Origin: Chloroflexota bacterium
GTDB lineage: Bacteria; Chloroflexota; Dehalococcoidia; UBA3495
NCBI GenBank assembly: GCA_022563275.1
Contig: JADFNR010000155.1
Span: 1 to 6,609 of the forward strand
Length of the DNA stretch: 6,609 nt
Direction: 5' to 3'
Made by a program: the position numbers and the translations under genes. The notes under the pieces were generated by a model. The model had not been told where the DNA came from, did no database searches, and saw only the letters and a program-made list of their open reading frames with translations. Positions 1 through 5,256 of this stretch are shown one piece after another (positions within the stretch are counted from its first letter, which is position 1; every line of letters starts with the position of its first letter).

Positions 1-974
1 TCGTGCTGGGGATATTTTTAGTGGTCGGCCTGCTCTCGAAAACGATTGACTGGTACCTGGAGAACCTGGCCGGCAAAACCCAGGGCATCATCGACGTCAA
101 GCTGTTCCCCCTGATTCGCCGGGTGGCCGTGGTATTTATCTACGGCCTGGGCGCGCTGCTGGTCATGGACCTGCTGGGCATCAATATCAGCCCGCTGATC
201 GCCGGCCTGGGCCTGGGCGGATTGGCGGTGGCCCTGGCCATTCAGCCGACGCTGGCCAATCTGTTCGCCGGCACCTACGTGATGACCGAGGGGGTGATCG
301 CCACCGGTGATTACATCCAATTGAGCGATGGTATCAAGGGATACGTTGTCGAGGTGGGCTGGCGCAGCACCCGGATCCGCGATTGGCGCAACAACCTTGT
401 GGTGGTGCCCAACGCCAAGTTTGCCGAGACCATCATCACCAACTATCAGCAACCGACGCCCGAGGTAAGTGTTTTTCTGGAGTGCGGGACCAGCTACGAC
501 AGCGACCTCTACCGCGTGGAGGAAGTCTGCCTCGAGGTGATGGACGAGGTGATCGCAAACGAGCCCATGGCCGTGAAAGACTACGGCAAGTATTTCGCCT
601 TCGACAAATTTGGCGAATCGAACGTCAATTTCTGGCTGTTTATCCGGGCCACGGACCGCTGGGGCAGTTTCGTCGTTCAGTCGGCGTTGATGAAATTGCT
701 GCACAAGCGCTTCAAGGAAGAGGGCATCGCGATCAACTATCCCATGCGGACCCTGCAATTCCCCGAGGGCTGGGGCCCCGAGGACCTGGTGTCGCGGAAC
801 GGGCGGGAGCTTGACGGGCACAGACCCGCACGGCGGAAACCGGCGATGGCGGCCTCCAACGGTGGAAATCACCGGCGCCGAGGACGGCGCCGCAGGCTCA
901 CAAGAATCGTTCACACGCCTTTGGAAGCAGAGCTAGAAGGCGAGCCGGGCGGCGGTGGCCCGGAGGTTGTCTAG
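1..974 (+). CDS. MscS-family mechanosensitive ion channel, probably 5'-truncated by the window edge
   Basis: This is a small-conductance mechanosensitive channel of the inner membrane, which opens under membrane tension to release solutes on osmotic downshock. Numbering from the GTG at position 3, residues 1-20 and about 38-60 are hydrophobic helices. Residues 62-90 form the pore-lining helix with the family's Gly/Ala pattern (AGLGLGGLAVALAIQPTLAN). The beta domain follows at about 91-155 (GYVVEVGWRSTRIRDW, then VVVPN), and the mixed alpha/beta cage domain reaches about residue 255. The last 65 or so residues are a non-family tail: an Arg-rich run near 288-299, then an acidic, Gly-rich end. 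GTG 3 could be a start, but no ribosome site can be seen because the window begins there and the frame is open to the edge, so some N-terminal residues are probably missing. Family assignment is secure; the exact subfamily is not. Confidence 0.93.
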   Translation, partial: VLGIFLVVGLLSKTIDWYLENLAGKTQGIIDVKLFPLIRRVAVVFIYGLGALLVMDLLGINISPLIAGLGLGGLAVALAIQPTLANLFAGTYVMTEGVIATGDYIQLSDGIKGYVVEVGWRSTRIRDWRNNLVVVPNAKFAETIITNYQQPTPEVSVFLECGTSYDSDLYRVEEVCLEVMDEVIANEPMAVKDYGKYFAFDKFGESNVNFWLFIRATDRWGSFVVQSALMKLLHKRFKEEGIAINYPMRTLQFPEGWGPEDLVSRNGRELDGHRPARRKPAMAASNGGNHRRRGRRRRLTRIVHTPLEAELEGEPGGGGPEVV

Positions 975-1029
975 CGGCGATTTCATGGAGTGCTGTTGCG
1001 TGCATTTGTCTTACCCTTATTTTCCTCGG

Positions 1030-1038
1030 TGGTAATAT
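1030..1038 (+). promoter_or_regulatory. possible extended -10 promoter for the TPR gene
   Basis: TGGTAATAT at 1030-1038 matches an extended -10 element (TG-N-TAATAT) and lies 33 bases before the ATG of the TPR gene. No good -35 box sits at 16-18 bases; the nearest TTGTCT (1006-1011) is 21 bases away. A short perfect inverted repeat, TATTG-TCC-CAATA (1036-1048), overlaps the expected start of transcription and might bind a regulator. The call rests on motif matching only. The preceding channel gene ends about 100 bases upstream without an evident terminator, so read-through is the alternative. Confidence 0.35.
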
Positions 1039-1071
1039 TGTCCCAATAAATCAGGGCATTGAAGGGTTTTC

Positions 1072-2304
1072 ATGGACTGGGCTGTAATTATCCCCGCACT
1101 TGTGGCTTTGGTCGTCGGTTCGTTAGGCGGCGGCGGGGCGATGTCCGTGGTTCGTGACCGGCGCGAAGCCAAGCGCGAGACTAGAGAAGAAGCCAGCGGA
1201 GTTCGAGCAGAATTTCGTGCAACGTACGAACATGATATTGAGCTAGCCAAAGAACTTGGTCGAGATGATGACGCAAATCGGTTAGCTCAAGGATACTTGG
1301 ATTTTAATTCTCGTTGGCGTGCTCAGCAAGATCTGGAATCATTGGTTCCTCGTGAAGTAGAGCAGACAGGACCGTCTGTTGCCGGTGACGCAGAGTCCAA
1401 GTTGATGGAGCTCCTAATATCTGCCCGAGGACTCCCAGCCAACGCAATTTCAGCTGAAGGGCATTTTCTGAGAGGTAATGCTTTTTTCGAAACTGGGGAT
1501 TTTCAATCGGCGGTCAACGAATTTTCCGAGGCTATTCGGGTTAATCCAAATCATGTGGGTGCCTACAACAACAGGGGAAATGCAAATGTAAACCTTCACC
1601 AATACGAATTAGCCGTAGCTGATTACGAGGTGGTCATCCGGCTTCACCCCGAGTCGTCTATTGCTTACTTTAACCAAGGAAATACTTACCAGAACCTGGG
1701 CAAATATGAACTTGCCAAATCTCACTACGACGACGCGATTCGTCTCAACCCCGAAAATGCGAACGCCTACAATGGCCGAGGAAATTCTGAAGATAGCCTT
1801 GGTAACACTGATAGTGCGATTACCGACTACACCGAGGCCATCCGTCTCAATCCCGAAAATGCGGTAGCCTACAGCAACCGGGGGGCGGTCTTTGGCAAAC
1901 TGAATCAACACGGGAGTGCAATAGCTGACCTCGACGAGGCTATTCGTCTAAACCCAGAAAATTACGAGGGATATAACAACAGGGGAAACGTTCGGGATAA
2001 TTCCGGTGACTACGAAGGTGCGATTTCAGATTACAATGAAGCTCTCCGCCTTAATCCGGAAAACGCAGAGACCTACAACAATCGTGGAGTTTTATATTCT
2101 AGACACCGTCAGTACGACAACGCGATCGTGGACTTTAGTGAGGCCATTAGACTCAATCCAAGACTAGCCATCGTCTATAGGAATCGGGGAACCGCATTCA
2201 GGTATGTGGGGAGAGTCGCTGAAGCCGGCTCCGATTTTACCAAAGCGGAAGAACTCGGATTAGTAGTAGACGAGCAGACGGCCAACGGCGATAGATCAGA
2301 TTAA
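1072..2304 (+). CDS. membrane-anchored tetratricopeptide (TPR) repeat protein
   Basis: The role is unknown; TPR arrays are protein-binding scaffolds. The 410-residue product starts with one hydrophobic segment (about residues 4-27, ending in a Gly-rich stretch), followed by a strongly basic run, RDRREAKRETR. By the positive-inside rule this suggests a signal anchor with the bulk in the cytoplasm. Residues 45-120 are polar and probably helical. Eight contiguous 34-residue TPR units fill 126-397, most ending in AIRLNPEN and most with Y-N-x-R-G at the start of helix A. A 13-residue tail follows, with no enzymatic domain. AAGGG at 1062-1066, 5 bases before the ATG, supports this start. Base composition is AT-richer than the flanks: a hand count of 1441-1500 gives 25 of 60 G+C, against 42 of 60 at 181-240 in the channel gene. 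The TPR call is certain; function and partners are not deducible. Confidence 0.92.
   Translation: MDWAVIIPALVALVVGSLGGGGAMSVVRDRREAKRETREEASGVRAEFRATYEHDIELAKELGRDDDANRLAQGYLDFNSRWRAQQDLESLVPREVEQTGPSVAGDAESKLMELLISARGLPANAISAEGHFLRGNAFFETGDFQSAVNEFSEAIRVNPNHVGAYNNRGNANVNLHQYELAVADYEVVIRLHPESSIAYFNQGNTYQNLGKYELAKSHYDDAIRLNPENANAYNGRGNSEDSLGNTDSAITDYTEAIRLNPENAVAYSNRGAVFGKLNQHGSAIADLDEAIRLNPENYEGYNNRGNVRDNSGDYEGAISDYNEALRLNPENAETYNNRGVLYSRHRQYDNAIVDFSEAIRLNPRLAIVYRNRGTAFRYVGRVAEAGSDFTKAEELGLVVDEQTANGDRSD
1447..2262 (+). repeat. eight tandem 102-bp units encoding the TPR array
   Basis: Eight in-frame units of exactly 102 bases (34 codons) run without insertions: unit starts at 1447, 1549, 1651, 1753, 1855, 1957, 2059 and 2161. 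The central units share long DNA identity, for example CCCGAAAATGCG at the junctions near 1750 and 1852. The last unit is the most diverged. The uniform length and the similarity of the middle units suggest growth by unequal recombination. Confidence 0.9.
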
Positions 2305-2334
2305 CTCGAATAACTTGCAATGGCGGGTCACACT

Positions 2335-2403
2335 CCACCCCCCACCTTGCCCGTGACTTGGCCAGTCGCTATAATCCAAGCGTGGCTGTTGGCCACCCCC
2401 CAC
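2335..2403. repeat. paired short repeats flanking the tRNA promoter
   Basis: The 11-base CCACCCCCCAC occurs at 2335-2345 and again at 2393-2403. Inside this pair, TTGGCCA occurs at 2358-2364 and 2389-2395, 31 bases apart, on either side of the -10 box. TGGCCA is self-complementary, so the second pair is also an inverted repeat. Both pairs are read directly from the sequence; any function is unknown and chance is possible for such short C-rich words. Confidence 0.5.
2347..2375 (+). promoter_or_regulatory. promoter of the tRNA-Ile gene
   Basis: TTGCCC (2347-2352) and a perfect TATAAT (2370-2375) are separated by 17 bases, a near-consensus housekeeping sigma factor promoter. Predicted initiation is around 2381-2383, leaving a leader of about 28 bases before the mature tRNA at 2410, which would be removed by RNase P. 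It lies in the gap after the TPR gene and points toward the tRNA. Confidence 0.8.
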
Positions 2404-2409
2404 TCACGT

Positions 2410-2486
2410 GGGCCTGTAGCTCAGGTGGCTAGAGCGCGGTCCTGATAAGACCGAGGTCGTTGGTTCGAGTCCATCCAGGCCCACCA
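2410..2486 (+). tRNA. tRNA-Ile, anticodon GAU
   Basis: The 77-base gene folds as a full cloverleaf. The acceptor GGGCCTG (2410-2416) pairs with CAGGCCC (2476-2482), followed by discriminator A and an encoded CCA (2484-2486). The D stem GCTC pairs with GAGC. The anticodon stem CGGTC pairs with GACCG around the loop CTGATAA, whose centre GAT (2444-2446) decodes ATC isoleucine codons. The T arm (2459-2475) has the TTCGAGT loop, but its second pair is a U-U mismatch (2460 with 2474). It stands alone here, with its own promoter and terminator, and not in a 16S-23S spacer where tRNA-Ile(GAU) often sits. Confidence 0.97.
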
Positions 2487-2496
2487 ATCGCGAATC

Positions 2497-2536
2497 AAAT
2501 GGCAGAGTCCCTGAAGGACTCTGCCATTTTCTTTTT
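2497..2536 (+). terminator. intrinsic terminator of the tRNA-Ile transcript
   Basis: A perfect 14-base-pair stem (2497-2510 with 2516-2529) closes a five-base CTGAA loop and is followed by a T-rich tract ending in TTTTT (2532-2536). It starts 11 bases after the tRNA CCA, so it should end the tRNA transcript and insulate the toxin-antitoxin operon. The A/T ends of the stem would add some activity in the opposite direction. Confidence 0.92.
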
Positions 2537-2563
2537 GACGATTCCAGTGTTATTCTATATATA
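2535..2563 (+). promoter_or_regulatory. promoter of the hicB-hicA operon
   Basis: TTGACG (2535-2540) and TATATA (2558-2563) are 17 bases apart, a strong sigma-70-like match. The -35 shares its first two T bases with the terminator's T-tract. Transcription would start near 2570, giving a leader of about 20 bases before the hicB ATG at 2591. A second register, TATATA at 2556-2561 (15-base spacing), is less likely. Confidence 0.75.
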
Positions 2564-2586
2564 GAAGAATACTAAGAAGAATATTA
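2553..2586 (+). promoter_or_regulatory. candidate autoregulatory operator of the hicBA operon
   Basis: TTCTATATATAGAA (2553-2566) is a perfect 14-bp palindrome covering the -10 box. It runs into two near-identical 12-base direct repeats, AGAAGAATACTA (2563-2574) and AGAAGAATATTA (2575-2586), which reach to within five bases of the hicB start. HicB-type antitoxins usually repress their own promoter with HicA as co-repressor, so this is the natural binding site. The repeats are seen; the binding is inferred. Confidence 0.55.
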
Positions 2587-2590
2587 TCGG

Positions 2591-3133
2591 ATGTGTGCGA
2601 TGCACTTCAGGATATCAGGACAGGACTACGATATCGACCCGGAAGACGTGATCAAGGTCGCAGAGGGAGCGGCTCCAGAGCCGGTTGACCGGAGACATAA
2701 GTATTTTGTGAGCTTGAGAAACCGTCGTTATCCCATCAAACAACTTCTTGCTGGCGCTACTGGTTTGAGCAATTCCAAGTTTACTGCGCAGTACGCCGAA
2801 CACATTCTGCCAAAACTAGGATTCACGGTAGAAGAATTTGATCCGCCGCCTCCCCGTGGTCATTTTAGCTCTAAGGGTCCATCGCCCCGTAACGGAGGTG
2901 GCCCGGGGGAGAACCAAGGTTCCATGCAATTTGCCGTCACTTTGGAGAGTGACGAGGACGGATTTTACGTGTCCAGTTGTCCAGCCCTGCCTGGATGCCA
3001 CAGTCAGGGCCGAGACCGCGACGACGCGCTTAGCAATATCTCTCAAGCGATCAGAGGATACCTGGCCAGTATGCGGAAGCACGGGGAAACTTTACCTGAC
3101 GAACGATGGGAGGTGGTGGAGGTCGTGCTTTAG
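2591..3133 (+). CDS. hicB: HicB-family antitoxin with an extra N-terminal domain
   Basis: This is the antitoxin of a type II system; it would bind and mask the HicA RNase encoded next. Residues 112-180 are a complete minimal HicB fold: strand MQFAVTLESDEDGFYVSSCP, then the signature PALPGCHSQG, then a helix DDALSNISQAIRGYLASM and a last strand. The ribbon-helix-helix or HTH domain that many HicB proteins carry after this is absent. Residues 4-84 form a separate module, joined by a Pro/Gly-rich linker (85-111). Its core, RRYPIKQLLAGATGLSNSKF with a terminal LPKLGFTV, loosely resembles the N-terminal head domain of ScoMcrA-like restriction proteins; that likeness is from memory and tentative. 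ATG 2591 fits the promoter spacing and has only a weak AAGAAG-like ribosome site; ATG 2600 is an alternative. The HicB half is secure; the N-terminal half is of unknown function. Confidence 0.9.
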   Translation: MCAMHFRISGQDYDIDPEDVIKVAEGAAPEPVDRRHKYFVSLRNRRYPIKQLLAGATGLSNSKFTAQYAEHILPKLGFTVEEFDPPPPRGHFSSKGPSPRNGGGPGENQGSMQFAVTLESDEDGFYVSSCPALPGCHSQGRDRDDALSNISQAIRGYLASMRKHGETLPDERWEVVEVVL

Positions 3134-3357
3134 TGGCCCGTCTGCCCGTAGTGTCGAGGGATGAATTCGTGCGTATTCTGGGCCAAATCGGGTTCATCTG
3201 GGACTATACGCAGGGCAGCCACATGATCATTCTAAATCCAGATGGATTACGCCTTTCAGTGCCTAGGCACCGCGAGCTCGGAAGGGGCCTGCTTCGGGCT
3301 TTGATCAAGGACGCCGGGCTGACTCGAGATGAGTTTTGGGAGCTTTACCGCCGGTAG
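3133..3357 (+). CDS. hicA: HicA-family mRNA interferase toxin
   Basis: This is the ribosome-independent mRNA-cleaving toxin of the pair, a small double-stranded-RNA-binding-like fold. The 74-residue product has the family pattern in order: a first helix SRDEFVRILGQIGF, the catalytic GSH at residues 28-30 (His30 is the expected active-site residue), strand NPDGLRLSVPRH at 35-46, and the closing helix LLRALIKDAGLTRDEFWELY. Length matches typical HicA (60-80 residues) and no key residue is missing, so it looks active. GTG 3133 was chosen because GGAGGT (3118-3123) lies 9 bases upstream; it overlaps the hicB stop by one base (TAGTG), which indicates translational coupling. An in-frame ATG at 3106 would add a Gly-rich GGGGGR stretch, has no ribosome site and is disfavoured. 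Antitoxin-first order is the less classical arrangement for hicAB. Confidence 0.95.
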   Translation: MARLPVVSRDEFVRILGQIGFIWDYTQGSHMIILNPDGLRLSVPRHRELGRGLLRALIKDAGLTRDEFWELYRR

Positions 3358-3426
3358 GCATCGGTACATAACCAGCCGCACATTTCAGGGAGTTGCCGCA
3401 AGCCGTTTCCACAACCGGGACCGCCT

Positions 3427-5256
3427 CTACCGCGGGATATTCTTCTCCACCCACTCCAGTTCTTCTTCGGCGGTGTCGAAGTAGATGAAGCGGTGGAACA
3501 TCTTCGTTGGGCCCCGTGAGCTTCGAAGGTCTTTCCTCATGGCGGCCGTGCCGCGTTGGTCGATGGCCATGGTCACCGGGTCGATGACCACCCCGTAGGA
3601 GTTCTGGGCGGCCTCGACGCTCACGAAGCCGTCCAGAACGTCATCCAGCACCAAGTCCGGCTCCCTTTCCAGGGGATCGCCCCAGCCACCGCCGCCGGCG
3701 GTGTGGATGCGCACCAGGTCGCCCTTCTTCCATACGTTGTCGTCGGAGAAGGCCCGGATCTTCTTTTCCTGTGGAGTGCCGGGGTTCATCACCACGCTCG
3801 AGGTCCCGCCGCCCATGCCGCCGGCCACGCCCCAGGTGGGAAAGATATTGTTCTCCACGCGCAGTCCGAAGGTTCCTTCGTCGGCCAGGATGCGGATGTC
3901 GCGGATGATGCCGCAGCCGCCCCGGAGTTTGCCCGGCCCGCCCGAGTCGATGGCGATGGCGTAACGCTCCATGCGCAGTGGGTACTCCATCTCCATGAAC
4001 TCGCCGGGGTAGTTCTCATTGTGCCGGCTGTAGATGGCGTCCAGCCCGTCGGCGAAGGGCCGCGCCCCGTGGCCCACCGCGATGCCGTCGGTGCAGAGCA
4101 GCCAGTCGCCGGTGCCGGATTCTTTCATCCGCCAATAGGCGATCACGTAGACCGCCGAGCCGGCCATCACCTGGCCGCCGGTGGCCTCGGCCAGCAGCGC
4201 TCTGACCGAGCTTTTCAGCTTGGTGAAGGTGTGCGCCCGGCAACCGAGGGCCGCCGGCCAGTCCGGCTGGAGGATACTGCCCTGGCGCAGTTTTACTTCG
4301 TCGATGGACGCCAAAAGGCCGTGGTTGGACAAAAGCGAGGTGTCGTATTGATGGAAATACTGGCCGAAGTAGGCCGCCAGGGCCCCGTCGCTGGCCATGA
4401 AATTGATGGAACCGTCGGCCTGATCGTCGCTCCCGGTGGCGTCCAGCGTGATCCGGTCCCCCTCCCGGGTGAGCTTCAGGTGGTATGAATACCAGCGGCC
4501 GCCGGTGCCGTCGTGGTCCATGAAGTCTCTGACGCTGAAGCTCCCCTGGGGAATGATACTGAGGGCCTTCTCCCGCACCATGGCCGCCGTGTCAGCCTGG
4601 TCAGCTTCCAGAGCGGCCAGCGTGGTCTCCTTGCCGAAGCGGCCGAACATCTCCAGCAGGCGTTCCTGGGCCCGGTTGGCGGCGGCCATCAACGCCCTGG
4701 TGTCGCCCTCAAGGAGGTCCGGGTACCGGGAATTCCGGAGGATGATCCGGTAGGCCTCTTCGTTCAATTTTCCCTGGTCCAAGATCTTGATCGGCGGCAC
4801 CAATGTGCCGTCGTGGAATATCTCGGTGTTGGCCGGGCCGATGCTGCCGGGCCGGGAGCCGCCCAGGTCCCAGAAATGGGCGAAGGAATGGCAGTAGGCC
4901 ACTGGTTCGCCCTCGAAGAACACGGGGGCCAGGAACACCATGTCCGGGGTGTGGGTGATGCTGCCCTTGGAGATGTAGGGGTCGTTGTACCAGTACAGGT
5001 CGCCGGGGGCCATGGTCTCCACCGGGTAGTACTCCCAGACGCAACGGACGATGTCGCTGCCCATGTTGTCGCCGTAGAGCTCGTGGCCGTTCCGGTCCAG
5101 GAAACTGACCTGATAGTCTTTCTTCTCCCGAATGAAGGCCGACATGGCCGTGCGCTCGATGAGCAGTTCGCACTCCAACCGGGCCGCCCGCAGGGAGCCT
5201 CGGATCAATTGCCGGGTCACCGGGTCCACGGTCTGGATTTCGTTGCTTTCCGTCAT
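3427..5256 (-). CDS. hydantoinase B/oxoprolinase family protein, HyuB-type subunit
   Basis: This is the B subunit of a hydantoinase/5-oxoprolinase-type complex. Such complexes use ATP, through the A subunit, to open cyclic amides such as hydantoins or 5-oxoproline, or to carboxylate ketones; the substrate here cannot be told. The 609-residue protein carries the family landmarks in order: NDPY (91-94) with THTPD (101-105), SFAHFWDLGG (124-133), EIFHDGTLVPPIKI (145-158), NSRYPDLLEGD (175-185), LDATGSDDQADGSIN (271-285), GCRAHTFTKLKSS (338-350), SGGPGKLRGGCGIIRD (438-453) and TAGGGGWGDPLER (519-531). His and Asp in the second and third motifs are likely metal ligands. About 45 residues after YGVVID (554-559) exceed the usual family end and finish in an acidic helix. 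The ATG overlaps the hyuA stop (ATGA), and GGAG lies 8 bases upstream. It converges on hicA across a 69-base gap with no clear terminator. Confidence 0.93.
   Translation of the reverse strand: MTESNEIQTVDPVTRQLIRGSLRAARLECELLIERTAMSAFIREKKDYQVSFLDRNGHELYGDNMGSDIVRCVWEYYPVETMAPGDLYWYNDPYISKGSITHTPDMVFLAPVFFEGEPVAYCHSFAHFWDLGGSRPGSIGPANTEIFHDGTLVPPIKILDQGKLNEEAYRIILRNSRYPDLLEGDTRALMAAANRAQERLLEMFGRFGKETTLAALEADQADTAAMVREKALSIIPQGSFSVRDFMDHDGTGGRWYSYHLKLTREGDRITLDATGSDDQADGSINFMASDGALAAYFGQYFHQYDTSLLSNHGLLASIDEVKLRQGSILQPDWPAALGCRAHTFTKLKSSVRALLAEATGGQVMAGSAVYVIAYWRMKESGTGDWLLCTDGIAVGHGARPFADGLDAIYSRHNENYPGEFMEMEYPLRMERYAIAIDSGGPGKLRGGCGIIRDIRILADEGTFGLRVENNIFPTWGVAGGMGGGTSSVVMNPGTPQEKKIRAFSDDNVWKKGDLVRIHTAGGGGWGDPLEREPDLVLDDVLDGFVSVEAAQNSYGVVIDPVTMAIDQRGTAAMRKDLRSSRGPTKMFHRFIYFDTAEEELEWVEKNIPR

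Noticed and set aside
18..914. Long open frame of 298 codons antisense to the MscS gene
   Set aside because: No recognisable domain; it mirrors the GC-rich codon structure of the clear channel gene on the other strand.
1017..1250. Short minus-strand frame over the start of the TPR gene
   Set aside because: No ribosome site or domain; it overlaps the promoter and anchor region of a well-supported gene.
1447..2262. CRISPR-like or satellite array
   Set aside because: The 102-base period is in frame and each unit encodes a textbook 34-residue TPR, so the protein explains the repeat.
2326..2357. Hairpin from GTCAC and GTGAC after the TPR gene as its terminator
   Set aside because: A stem of only five pairs with a 22-base loop and no T-tract; not credible as an intrinsic terminator.
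3106..3132. ATG 3106 as the hicA start
   Set aside because: No ribosome site in front of it, and it would add a non-family Gly run; GTG 3133 has GGAGGT at good spacing and starts at the normal HicA N-terminus.
2838..3164. 108-codon + strand frame overlapping hicB
   Set aside because: It is out of frame with the obvious HicB fold and shows no family features.
3346..3426. Terminator between the convergent hicA and hyuB genes
   Set aside because: TACCG-C-CGGTA (3346-3356) is too short, with a one-base loop and no T-tract; nothing else in the 69-base gap folds convincingly.
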